The notes under the pieces: generated by a model | What the model saw: only the letters and a program-made list of their open reading frames with translations | Told to the model about the DNA's origin: nothing | Databases searched by the model: none | In this document: piece after piece, positions 10,336 through 19,031 of the stretch | Layout: the number at the start of each line of letters is the position of its first letter | Numbering within the stretch: position 1 is the first letter of the stretch | DNA from: Kluyveromyces lactis | Taxonomy: Eukaryota > Ascomycota > Saccharomycetes > Saccharomycetales > Saccharomycetaceae | Direction of reading: 5' to 3' | Assembly (NCBI RefSeq): GCF_000002515.2 | Contig: NC_006038.1 | Coordinates: 620,001-684,000, forward strand | Length of the DNA: 64,000 nucleotides | Position numbers and translations under genes: made by a program

Positions 10336-13095
10336 TCAGTTAGTCTTTTTTGATGCTATGACGGGTTTCGACAGTTGGACATTCTTTAAAACTACATGTG
10401 CAACAATTTCCAATATAAGCATGAATAATGAGGATAAAATGGCCAAACAATAGTTGGAGATGGTGATACCGATGTCTAGCCAGCTTCCTTCAGTTTTTAA
10501 TAGGTAGAAAAAGTTGAGGGAGAGAATATCACTGGTTGAAATAATCAACGTCGAGATCGTGTAATCCTTAATGTGTAGCTTTAAGTTCAAGATACCTAAA
10601 CCTGCGGAAAGAATAATGTACGGTATGATTAACTTGATTACTAATAGAGCACCCATTGGGAAAGGATCGAAAATTGGCATTAGTCTGTAGACTGAATCCA
10701 AAGAGAAAGATGAGATCGAGGCAACGTTACCTGTACCGAAGAATGCGTTTTGTAATAAGAAGAATCCAATAATTGTCACTCTAATTAATTGTTTATAATG
10801 CGAGGTATTTGGGGTTTGCTCCTTAAGTTTTGACTCAATTTCGATCCATTGGACAATATAAGCACTGAATACTAGATAAAAGAACGATTCAAATGAAATC
10901 GTTAGGATGATGAATGTTGGGGCAAACGTTAAGAAAATGATTAGCATTCTAACTTTGTAATTGTTGTTTGGTTTCATGTAATGGATTAATGGCATAAGTA
11001 ATAGCGATACCACTAAAATTACCCAGCCAGCAACTTGTGCATCTCGTGGTAACCCGGTTCTATTTTGTAGCGAAACGATTGATTTATTCGTGGCCAGAAC
11101 CATCAAAATAACGAGCAATATTTGGCAAATAAATACCGTTGTAGTGTAGCTGTTTAATTGCTTACGAAGGTGTAAGAAACCTGAGAGGGCAGTCAGTACA
11201 ATTAATCCACTAGCAATGTTAATTTGGGTTAAACTTTCGATTTTTACCGCATCGAGTAAGGTAAAAACAGAGATAGCTGCGCCTGTGATGAACCAAAGAG
11301 TGTTCCTCTTCCAATCTCTGTATCCACAGATTAAAGGATAAAAGGAAAGCATATTGAAAATTAATGAAAAAATCCAACGGTCAAAGAATGCGTAAACGAT
11401 GGATTCGTAGACAAGAATGATTGCAGATACAAGGATTATTCTTTTCGGAATTGAAATACCCTTCAAAAACTCTTTCACACCGTCGTCTAACACAACGCGG
11501 TCAGTAAAAATTTCAGACCAGAAGATCAATGGGAAGAATAAGTACATGTAATAGTTGAAAGGAGCTTTTTGATAGTAGAGCACGTAATTGAGAATGATTG
11601 TAAGGGAACCAAAAATGAAATAGTTCAGAAGTGACTTATGAGAATTATAATCTCTGTTTAGAATGAATAATCTCAAGAAAATGGAGAATGAATAAACAAT
11701 CCAACCAAGGAAACCTAGTGTTACAATGGTTCTGATAAATCTCCAATTGTATGTTGTCAAGTATGCTAATCCATCTAGGGTCACCTTCATTAACTCCTCT
11801 GTAAGTTTAATAGCATCGGGTTCTAATTCGTTTTCACCTTTCGCAATTCTCTCGATTAAGCTTTCAATCTGCTGTAAATATTCTTGGTAAGGTATTTCAA
11901 CGAAAGCTTCATACTCCTTGTATACAAATTGGGATGCAATGATTTCTTGTTCCTTCACTAGATACTGTTCCAATATGGCCTTTGCATTGTTGAACAAGGC
12001 GTTCAATTTTTTGTCTTCAGGAGCATCAATGAAATTCAACGGTAACTCTCCTACGGAGTTAACTGGATAATTTGCACCAATTAAGTATGACATTAAGGAT
12101 GCAATATCTGCTTGGTTAACATCATTTCTCTTTATGTCAGCAAGATTCCAATTTTCAGTATAATTATCAAAAATTGGAGCTTGATTTTTGACTGGTTTGT
12201 TTATACCGGCACCCCATGCGACTAAGGGTGTACGGGTATTATTTGGATGACCATCACCATGAGAACCAAAAGCACTCATTCCGTGATCGGCCGTGAAGAT
12301 GAAGGCGGTGTCTTCATCATCGAAAAATTCATGAACCTTTTCCACCAGTAATTTCACCTCCTTATCAATATATTTCACGTTGTCATAATATTCAGCTGAG
12401 TAAGGTCTGTAAGAATGGCCGGCCGTATCACAGCCTAAAAGGTGTAGAAAAAATACGTTTCCATCTTGTTTTATTTCAGTTTCCAGGGTCTTATTGGATT
12501 TTGTATTGTTGAATAGCTCATAGATATGTCTGAAAACAAATGCATCCAATTCGATGGAAGATTGAGTAAAATCTTCAAATTCATGTCCATACATCCATGC
12601 ATCCACTTTATTAGGTGTAGCACCGTCTTTAAACATTGGCAAAATATCTGGAGACCCAAATGAATATGTATGCTTTGATTGATTAAAAAAACTATCAAAA
12701 TCAACTGGATTTTCTTGCCAGCCTTTCGTCACTGCACTGACATCTTCATAGAACCCAGCGATCATTGCCACATGTCCTGGTCTTGATTCAGTTGGCATTC
12801 TGGTGTGAGAAACACCGTATGTAGCTTCATTTCTTACCAAATCTCTAATGTATGGCGCAAGGTAGTCGTGTTCTCCTGTTACAGGATGCAAAATTTTGTC
12901 AAACGTTGTGTCAGCACGCAGACCATCCCCAACAATTAGAAATAGTCTCTTAGCTGGCGCTTCATCGGTTGATTGGTGCTGTTTCATACCATGAACTAAT
13001 GGAGAAACGAAATAAATATCGAAGATGGACCATAAATAAAAGAGGTGGAACAACACCCCAGCAACAATAAAATATAACCTATGTCTACTCCACAT
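10336..13095 (-). CDS. MCD4: GPI ethanolamine-phosphate transferase 1
   Basis: The 919-residue protein equals yeast Mcd4 in length. This ER enzyme (human PIGN) adds phosphoethanolamine to the first mannose of GPI anchors. A membrane segment (about residues 7-29) precedes a lumenal alkaline-phosphatase-like domain. That domain carries [12 protein letters not shown] near residue 51 and the metal-binding [20 protein letters not shown] near 265. From about residue 450 onward there are many hydrophobic helices, as in the family. The start is ATG at 13093-13095. In S. cerevisiae MCD4 (YKL165C) lies beside TPK3; here the YJL163C orthologue is inserted between, as expected for an unduplicated order. 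Its product supplies GPI proteins to the wall, whereas the nearby PIR proteins are attached without GPI. Confidence 0.96.
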   Translation of the reverse strand: MWSRHRLYFIVAGVLFHLFYLWSIFDIYFVSPLVHGMKQHQSTDEAPAKRLFLIVGDGLRADTTFDKILHPVTGEHDYLAPYIRDLVRNEATYGVSHTRMPTESRPGHVAMIAGFYEDVSAVTKGWQENPVDFDSFFNQSKHTYSFGSPDILPMFKDGATPNKVDAWMYGHEFEDFTQSSIELDAFVFRHIYELFNNTKSNKTLETEIKQDGNVFFLHLLGCDTAGHSYRPYSAEYYDNVKYIDKEVKLLVEKVHEFFDDEDTAFIFTADHGMSAFGSHGDGHPNNTRTPLVAWGAGINKPVKNQAPIFDNYTENWNLADIKRNDVNQADIASLMSYLIGANYPVNSVGELPLNFIDAPEDKKLNALFNNAKAILEQYLVKEQEIIASQFVYKEYEAFVEIPYQEYLQQIESLIERIAKGENELEPDAIKLTEELMKVTLDGLAYLTTYNWRFIRTIVTLGFLGWIVYSFSIFLRLFILNRDYNSHKSLLNYFIFGSLTIILNYVLYYQKAPFNYYMYLFFPLIFWSEIFTDRVVLDDGVKEFLKGISIPKRIILVSAIILVYESIVYAFFDRWIFSLIFNMLSFYPLICGYRDWKRNTLWFITGAAISVFTLLDAVKIESLTQINIASGLIVLTALSGFLHLRKQLNSYTTTVFICQILLVILMVLATNKSIVSLQNRTGLPRDAQVAGWVILVVSLLLMPLIHYMKPNNNYKVRMLIIFLTFAPTFIILTISFESFFYLVFSAYIVQWIEIESKLKEQTPNTSHYKQLIRVTIIGFFLLQNAFFGTGNVASISSFSLDSVYRLMPIFDPFPMGALLVIKLIIPYIILSAGLGILNLKLHIKDYTISTLIISTSDILSLNFFYLLKTEGSWLDIGITISNYCLAILSSLFMLILEIVAHVVLKNVQLSKPVIASKKTN

Positions 13096-13723
13096 TCTTT
13101 TTTTGATATATGAGTGATTCTATCTCCTTATTTACCTTTGTCTCCTTGCGTTCTTCACCGTATGCAAATCTTAAAGTACCTCTTCTCTTTGATGGGATCA
13201 CCTGTAAACTATATCAATTGAACTGGCGCGAACATATAGTCTCGAAATAAGTATAAATACCAAATTCAAAGATGGGGATGAAGTTAATTGCAAGCAATTG
13301 GATCGACGAGCCTTATACGAACAGAAAAACAAGAGACTTTTCCTTTCAGATTCATAGCATTAAAGGTCAAAAGATACACGTAAATGATTTCTCTTTATGT
13401 TTTCTTTTTTTTGCAGTACATGCCGAAAGAACGGATTAAAGGTTAAACAAAGAAAGGAAGCACCTTTTGCATCAATTATTCACGTATACAGCAGAAACGT
13501 GCGGCAAATTGTAATGAACGAAAAGTTTATGTAAATACGATTAGTGAATTATTAAGAGATTAGTTATACTCTGTAAGTAAAGTCATTATAGTTAGTATCC
13601 TCGGTAACAACTGTGAGTGGAGGCGTCTTTCTGCCTTGGCTTAAGACATAAATAGTGTTACGAGAAACAAGAGGCAACTGCATATTGTCACTTTTGGTGT
13701 ATACCTTTTGCCATTATTAATTA
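13096..13723. other. MCD4 promoter / JJJ2 3' spacer
   Basis: This spacer of about 630 bp lies between two leftward genes. It contains one small ATG-started frame (13564-13683, listed separately) and T-rich or A-rich promoter stretches. There is no RNA gene that I can identify. Confidence 0.4.
13564..13683 (-). CDS. Possible small ORF (39 aa) downstream of JJJ2
   Basis: An ATG-started frame encodes 39 residues beginning MQLPLVSRNTIYVL and ending NDFTYRV. The same frame stays open for ten codons upstream of the ATG before a stop. I do not recognise the product. The composition (balanced polar and hydrophobic residues, few low-complexity runs) looks more protein-like than most spacer frames here, but frames of this size arise by chance. 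A TACTAAC string lies within it, coding for part of the Asp-Thr-Asn run, and is followed by a TTACAG, so a splice acceptor is also possible. Confidence 0.2.
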   Translation of the reverse strand: MQLPLVSRNTIYVLSQGRKTPPLTVVTEDTNYNDFTYRV

Positions 13724-15685
13724 TTAGTTCTTTTCGAGCAATCCTGAAGCATACATAGTGTTGATCATGATAGCGTAGTTTTCAGCAACCATTCTTTGTC
13801 GGTTTAGTAGTTCGCTTAGTTTTGTCATAAGTTCAAGATCATAAAGCTTCGCCTCAACCATTCGATTGACGTTTTCAACGCGATAGAGCTTATCGTGTAA
13901 TTCCTCGTCAGCAGAGCAGCGCTGGGAAAGAATGTGTAACAGTTTGCGTTTCGTTTCGTTCGTTTGCTTTGTGAATTCCGCAGTCTTTTGCTGACATTCA
14001 AGCACCTGTGCCTTGTCTAAAACATTACATAATAAATTCGGCATTTCAGGTAGTTTAATATTAGATATCGAGAGATCAACATTAAATTTCTCGATAGGAA
14101 TGGGATCCAGTTTGTAAATACGTGGTAATGGGATATTGACTGGTTCTTGTAAATTTTCCTCCGCATGGGATGAGCCTGGTGTCGTTTTCGAAGGGACACT
14201 TCTGGGTTTCGGAGAAACTTTCATACGCTTGACTTGGTAATTATCAAGAGAGTCTCCGACATTTCTCATATCGAAAGGTTCTTTGTTATTCGGAAGTGTC
14301 TCTCCCAGTTCATTAAGTCCCAGGGTATCAATACCGTCATCTGGGCTCACCGCAGCCTTTTCTTCCAAATGCTCGTTATCACTTTTGATTTCGTACACTT
14401 CTTCAAGAAACGGAGCTTTGTTAGCTTTTGTCTCTTCTTTCTCGGGTGATGGTTCTGAGATGTGATTAAAATCCTGGGTGTTGACACTCAAATTATCAAC
14501 ATTTAAATTGAAACTATTACCGTAGTCCTGTCTGTCTGGGTCATTACTTTCTGCCTCATTCTGTTGCTTCACAATTTCATCAATTTCCTCATCTGTCAGG
14601 ATCTTTCGCCCGGGTAGTTTGGCCCTTTTGAATAAACGTTCAGTATCATGCTGCGTATTGTGTTGATCCTCATCTTCTGCGTCACCATTGCTATTTCCAA
14701 AGAGAGTGTGTCTCAGCCTATCACTCATACTATTGAAAATGTTCTTAACATTATTTAATGTCTCTGTGCTTGAGTTTGGAGTAGTTTTAACTGGGGATAA
14801 CGAGCGCTTGTCGTAGCGACTGGAGACGTACTTGGTTCTCACAAAATGCCGTTGTGCTGGGTCTTGGAAAGGAGATTCTGGGCTTCTGGCCTTGCTTTGG
14901 AATCCACTAAGGTAACTGTCCTTTCTGGCCATTTTATGCTGGGTGTGTACGTCAGGTTCCTCCGAAGAACCCGTAGCAGAATTGACATTTGAAGATGATT
15001 CTGAACCCGATGATGAGATCCTTGATTCAGATCCAACAGCAGACCCTGAATTAGCCGTCTTTTTAGCCTGGTTTTTTGCCAGTGGTACAGAACTAGAGTT
15101 TCTGTTCTCATTGGAGAACGAAGTCGCTCGCTTATTTTTTTCAGAGGGTTGTTTCGGTCTCGGTGGGGTTACAGACTTCTTGCTATTCTGATAACTCTTG
15201 GCATTGAAAGTCTTAAAGAGTGGAATGTTTTTACCTGATCCGCGACCAGTATCTACACCAAATCCGTATGGTTGCTCCTCGTAGGGCCGGCTCTTTCTTG
15301 GCTTAGATTTCGATGTATCAGCGCTGGCATCATCCTTATTATTATTGTTGGTGAAAGTCTTAGAATTCTTAGCAGTGTCTTTGAACATCCCATTTTGTCG
15401 GCTTTTATCATTTGGTATGCGTGGAGAATAATCATATAAACCTTTTGCCAAAAGTTTGCTATCATATTTCATCTTCTCCTTCTTATCTGTAAGAATGAAA
15501 TGAGCGTGTGCAACTTTCTTGAACAACTCACCTGCTTCTTCAGACTTTGATTTATCTGGATGTAATTCCCGGGCAAGCTTCATGTAAGCCTTCCTTATCT
15601 GTACTTCTGTTGCACCATACTTGAGATTCAATACACTGTATAAAGTAGTCTCGTCCAGTTGATACGTTTTGTCTGACCCCGACAT
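13724..15685 (-). CDS. JJJ2: J-domain protein Jjj2
   Basis: The 653-residue protein has an N-terminal J domain (about residues 13-80) with the Hsp70-stimulating HPD tripeptide at residues 42-44. A long Ser/Asn/Lys-rich, probably disordered region follows, then a predicted helical C-terminus (about 545-650). There is no zinc-finger or membrane segment. Yeast Jjj2 (YJL162C, 583 residues) has the same plan, and its neighbours YJL163C and FMP33 flank this gene too. As a J-protein it should recruit and stimulate a cytosolic Hsp70; the client is unknown. The start is ATG at 15683-15685. Confidence 0.88.
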   Translation of the reverse strand: MSGSDKTYQLDETTLYSVLNLKYGATEVQIRKAYMKLARELHPDKSKSEEAGELFKKVAHAHFILTDKKEKMKYDSKLLAKGLYDYSPRIPNDKSRQNGMFKDTAKNSKTFTNNNNKDDASADTSKSKPRKSRPYEEQPYGFGVDTGRGSGKNIPLFKTFNAKSYQNSKKSVTPPRPKQPSEKNKRATSFSNENRNSSSVPLAKNQAKKTANSGSAVGSESRISSSGSESSSNVNSATGSSEEPDVHTQHKMARKDSYLSGFQSKARSPESPFQDPAQRHFVRTKYVSSRYDKRSLSPVKTTPNSSTETLNNVKNIFNSMSDRLRHTLFGNSNGDAEDEDQHNTQHDTERLFKRAKLPGRKILTDEEIDEIVKQQNEAESNDPDRQDYGNSFNLNVDNLSVNTQDFNHISEPSPEKEETKANKAPFLEEVYEIKSDNEHLEEKAAVSPDDGIDTLGLNELGETLPNNKEPFDMRNVGDSLDNYQVKRMKVSPKPRSVPSKTTPGSSHAEENLQEPVNIPLPRIYKLDPIPIEKFNVDLSISNIKLPEMPNLLCNVLDKAQVLECQQKTAEFTKQTNETKRKLLHILSQRCSADEELHDKLYRVENVNRMVEAKLYDLELMTKLSELLNRQRMVAENYAIMINTMYASGLLEKN

Positions 15686-15944
15686 TGTGGTGAATGCCTC
15701 ATCAACTTTGATCTGAAATAAAACCTTTGTGCAAAGATAGCTCTTTCAAACTAATCCTTAAAATTTGAATATAGTAATTGGTGCAATTGGCTAGTCACGT
15801 AGTACTCTGCCTGGCCATATATTGATCCTTCTAACCCAATAGCGATCTAAGTCTACATGTTTATGTTCACGTTTGTTGATGTTTACAAAAAAACCTACGA
15901 AAATGGAGGGGGAGGGAGGTGAGAATCTGGTATGAAAAAATAAA

Positions 15945-16018
15945 CGACCCCGGAGAGGATTGAACTCTCGATCTTGCGATTAACAGTCGCACGCCTTAAC
16001 CAGCTTGGCCACGGAGTC
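15945..16018 (-). tRNA. tN(GUU): tRNA-Asn (GUU)
   Basis: This 74-nt gene reads 5' GACTCCGTGGCC... on the minus strand, with anticodon GTT inside CTGTTAA and B-box GAGTTCAATCC. The 7-bp acceptor stem GACTCCG/CGGGGTC (one G-T pair) is intact with discriminator G. No intron is present. A T-run terminator follows (A-run at about 15934-15939 on the plus strand). It closely matches yeast tRNA-Asn. Confidence 0.97.
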
Positions 16019-16061
16019 GTGTTTTTCGAACTTCCGGATTTTCTTTCTCTAGCCAAGTCCT

Positions 16062-16327
16062 GGTAGTGTTGAAACGGATCATAAACTATGATCGGGTAAC
16101 TACCAATGTAATAGGCGGTTAAGTATCAAGAAGATACATAACGAGTGTTTCGGAATGAAGCATCATTAACTAATCTGAATTATTATATAAGGAGGCATTA
16201 GATCTGGCCAAGGACCATCAACATACACTACTAGATATATAGCTAATAAACACTATGGATTCATCTGATACCAAAGATCTTGAAATAACAGCACGTGACT
16301 GGAAATACCAGTATCACCAACAGGTAG
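16062..16327 (+). mobile_element. Solo LTR of a Ty1/copia-type retrotransposon with 5-bp TSD
   Basis: The 256-bp LTR spans 16067-16322. It begins TGTTG and ends CAACA, a perfect inverted terminal pair of TG...CA type. It is flanked on both sides by the 5-bp direct repeat GGTAG (16062-16066 and 16323-16327), the hallmark of integrase-mediated insertion. Inside are a TATATAA box (about 16194-16200) and an ATG at 16255 that opens a frame through the LTR end, as in Ty1-type elements where the gag start lies in the LTR. The element starts 48 bp upstream of the tRNA-Asn 5' end, the preferred target zone of yeast Ty integration. There is no internal region, so it is a solo LTR left by LTR-LTR recombination. 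The family within Ty1/copia versus Ty3 is inferred, not proven. Confidence 0.85.
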
Positions 16328-16710
16328 ATTATCCTGAAGGGCAAATTTATGTTACTTGTGTAAAACATTCTAGAGTAATGACACAATTATCGTTATTATA
16401 TCAGTAGTCATATAACTCTTAATTCTTCGCTCAGTGTGTTATTTTAATCGTATCTATCTATTTTTTTTACTTTGGACAAAACAACAAATTAATGATGTAT
16501 GTTTGCATTACAACATTTTACTTTAAATTAGAATGTGTCATTTCTCTTATAAGTGTTAAAAAAGAATACCATAGGGGGTCATACAGAATAATTGCTGCAA
16601 AAATTTCCAAAGGATCTGTATATCAAATATTTCTCGCAGCACAACAGCTCTACATAGCTGATGGGAAATAGTGCAAGGAACGATGAGACAAAAATAAAAC
16701 AAAAAAAACA
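16328..16710. other. Spacer between solo LTR and tRNA-Glu
   Basis: These 380 bp are AT-rich. The frame that opens in the LTR (ATG at 16255) stops at 16405-16407. No gene or further LTR end pair is visible. Confidence 0.4.
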
Positions 16711-16782
16711 CTCCGATACGGGGAGTCGAACCCCGGTCTCCACGGTGAAAGCGTGATGTGATAGCCGTTACACTATATCGGA
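16711..16782 (-). tRNA. tE(UUC): tRNA-Glu (UUC)
   Basis: The 72-nt minus-strand gene reads TCCGATATAGTG..., with anticodon TTC within CTTTCAC and B-box GGTTCGACTCC. The acceptor stem TCCGATA/TATCGGA is perfect. A run of eight Ts on the minus strand (A-run at about 16701-16708) terminates it. It matches the yeast tRNA-Glu sequence. Confidence 0.98.
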
Positions 16783-17266
16783 TACTTGTTATGGAAATAC
16801 ATGTTTAACGACTGATCACTTTGAAAAGACAAGCCATGTGATCTAGGAACCTTTCCGGAGTTTACAGAATGATGCGCGCCCAGTACTAAGGTATCAGCAT
16901 GCTCACACCAGATGGGTCCACGGTGGACATCCAATTTTGTCATCAGTGAGTAGTCAAGAAGTAGCAATTCGATGGAATACTACAGCCATAATCAGATGTC
17001 AGCAATTATTAAGCATTCTTTCATCCATAATCTTTTCCGAGGACTTATTTTGAAAAGTACGTTGCTTATTTCAGAACATCATACCCTTTTTTCTAAATCC
17101 TTGGAAACGTAATGGATATAAGTATCCAATTGGCCTGTGCACTCTGGCTCTGCCTTCGATAGAGAAGCACTTTTGTAGTGTAGGTTGTTCAACAATAGGC
17201 ATATTTCTCTTACTAGGGAAAGACCATATACGAAAGGGATCAAAACTAGCTAACACAGCTTTTAAA
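16783..17266. other. tRNA-Glu upstream / FMP33 upstream spacer
   Basis: This spacer of about 480 bp is the 5' side of both tRNA-Glu (left) and FMP33 (right). I looked for LTR end pairs with target duplications next to this tRNA and found none that match. Open frames here lack recognisable similarity. Confidence 0.4.
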
Positions 17267-17788
17267 ATGTTATTCACTCAGATTTTAAGGCAGTCTGCTG
17301 AACAAAAAAATGGAAATGTTGACTCGCCAAATGTCTCCTCCAAGATTAAGAGTACACCTAAGTATGTCCAAAATGTGCCAACAAAATCTAATGTGGCGGT
17401 AAATCTTGTCGTGAATTCATTGTTTGCTTTAGGGTTGTACTGTCTATACAAAGATTACACTATCACAAAACAGAGGAATGAATCCACAGGCACGGTGAAA
17501 ATCATCGACCAACCTTCTAATAAGGTGAGCTCCAAAGAGCCTTCGGAAATACAAAATGCAAGTACATTTCCCCTAGTGTTGCATTCATTAACTTACAGGG
17601 ATCTTTCTGCATTAACTGTTACGATGGGATTTTTAGGTTACATTACAGAGGCCGCCCGTCAGTCCTTCGGTAAAAAGTCCTTGGTTTACAGAATATCCCT
17701 ATTCAGTTTAGTACTTTTCCCAACATCATCGTACTTCTTGTATCAATCCAGGTATGACAAGACAAAAGGCCAAACGACGCTGGTTTAA
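17267..17788 (+). CDS. FMP33: Putative mitochondrial membrane protein, FMP33 orthologue
   Basis: The 173-residue protein has a basic N-terminus and three hydrophobic stretches: about residues 43-62, 113-130 and 140-160. Size, topology and position (between JJJ2 and the PIR genes, opposite strand) match yeast Fmp33 (YJL161W, 180 residues), a mitochondrial protein of unknown function. Assignment rests mainly on gene order because the sequence is poorly conserved. The start is ATG at 17267-17269. It converges with the PIR5-like gene. Confidence 0.7.
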   Translation: MLFTQILRQSAEQKNGNVDSPNVSSKIKSTPKYVQNVPTKSNVAVNLVVNSLFALGLYCLYKDYTITKQRNESTGTVKIIDQPSNKVSSKEPSEIQNASTFPLVLHSLTYRDLSALTVTMGFLGYITEAARQSFGKKSLVYRISLFSLVLFPTSSYFLYQSRYDKTKGQTTLV

Positions 17789-18134
17789 AACCCATCGCGG
17801 AGACGACGAAAATGTCGGAACCGTCACGTCTTTCTGCAGCGATTTAAGCAGAAGCAGGAAGAAATGAGACATATGAACTCATATAATGAACAGGTTCTTA
17901 GAGAATAATATACATAAGAAATTAGATAGTGATTAAAAAAATACCATTGATGTTACCTAACCCATGGTAACAACGTAAACCGCGTTAGGAATTCAACTCT
18001 GTGTCGGGAAATAACTGAGTAGTAGATTTGTACATGCCAAATAGAGTAGAATAAGATGAAAGTGAAAGGGTCATTAAAAAAATCGTATGTCTGTTCAGCT
18101 CAATTAACTGAAATTTTGTCATTTTAATGAAATT
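17789..18134. other. Convergent spacer between FMP33 and PIR5-like gene
   Basis: This 346-bp region holds the 3' ends of two converging transcripts. It is AT-rich, and I see no gene in it. Confidence 0.4.
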
Positions 18135-19031
18135 TTAACAGTCAACCAAATCGATAGCTTGTAAGTAGACTGGTGTACATTGTTCAGCGACGTTTTCATC
18201 GTACAAGTTGTAGAAGTCACCTGATAGACATTGGTAGAAGACATCACTGTCACCTAGAGCCAAGTTACCTTCTGGAGTCAAAGCCCAACCCTTAGCATAG
18301 ATGGCACCAGCTTGTGGTGGTGGACCATCGAATTGGAATTGTCTGTTAGCAACAATGGAACCTAATCTACCGCTACCGTCTGTTAGAACAGCATCTTTCA
18401 AGGTCATTTGTAGTGTACCAGTATTCTTACAGGATTGAGCCTTAACTGGATCATCCTTAGTGGCAGATCTGGTTTGAGCTGGAGCAGCGTCAGAAGTAGT
18501 GGCGGTAGCTTGGATTTGACCATCGCCAATTTGGGAAACAGTTGGGGCAGTAGTAGCTTGGATTTGACCGTCACCAATTTGAGAGACAGCTGGTGGAGCT
18601 TCTGGCTTAGCGGTAGTGGCTTGAATTTGACCATCACAGATTTGGTGTACAGGAGGAATTGAGGTTGCAGTGGTAGCCTGAATTTGACCATCACCGATTT
18701 GCGAGACAGCTTGAGCCGTTGTCTTTGGAGACGGCTTTAAAGTCTTGGTGGTAGCTTGAATTTGACCATCACCAATCTGGGAGATAGCAGCAACGTCTCT
18801 CTTGGCCTTAGGGGTGGAAGTAAAGGTGGCAGAGGTGGCAGTAGTTGATGTCTTGGTAGATACTGATGTGGTGATTGGAATAACGGCAATACCAAAGGTG
18901 GAAGAGTAATCAGTCAAACCACCTTCGTAAGTAGAATCTGGAGTCAAAGTTGTCCATGGATCAGATGGAACGTAGGCGGCAAAGGCACAAGATGCTAGAG
19001 AAGCAGCGGTAAAAGTCTTTCTGAATTGCAT
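18135..19031 (-). CDS. PIR5: PIR cell-wall protein, PIR5/PIR1-like
   Basis: The 298-residue secreted cell-wall protein has internal repeats. A signal peptide (about residues 1-18, [18 protein letters not shown]) is followed by a propeptide ending at the Kex2 site KAKR near residue 79. Five PIR repeats of the form [12 protein letters not shown] come next, whose first Gln forms the ester to beta-1,3-glucan. The C-terminal domain has the conserved four cysteines, CK...CLSG...QC...DLVDC. The third repeat is atypical: HQICDGQIQ, with Cys replacing Gly (codon at 18636-18638). Its position next to FMP33 matches PIR5 (YJL160C). The C-terminal coding segment is identical at DNA level to part of HSP150. 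It is divergent from HSP150 across a 2.4-kb spacer. Confidence 0.92.
   Translation of the reverse strand: MQFRKTFTAASLASCAFAAYVPSDPWTTLTPDSTYEGGLTDYSSTFGIAVIPITTSVSTKTSTTATSATFTSTPKAKRDVAAISQIGDGQIQATTKTLKPSPKTTAQAVSQIGDGQIQATTATSIPPVHQICDGQIQATTAKPEAPPAVSQIGDGQIQATTAPTVSQIGDGQIQATATTSDAAPAQTRSATKDDPVKAQSCKNTGTLQMTLKDAVLTDGSGRLGSIVANRQFQFDGPPPQAGAIYAKGWALTPEGNLALGDSDVFYQCLSGDFYNLYDENVAEQCTPVYLQAIDLVDC
18217..18392 (-). repeat. 176-bp tract identical to part of HSP150 (inverted copy)
   Basis: Every base of this segment equals positions 22312-22487 read on the other strand, including all third-codon positions, while the flanking coding DNA differs. It encodes the conserved core of the PIR C-terminal domain. 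This is seen directly; gene conversion is the inference. Confidence 0.9.

Noticed and set aside
16783-17260. Second LTR upstream of tRNA-Glu (TGTTATGG to TAACA)
   Set aside because: The five bases flanking the two ends do not match, so there is no target duplication.
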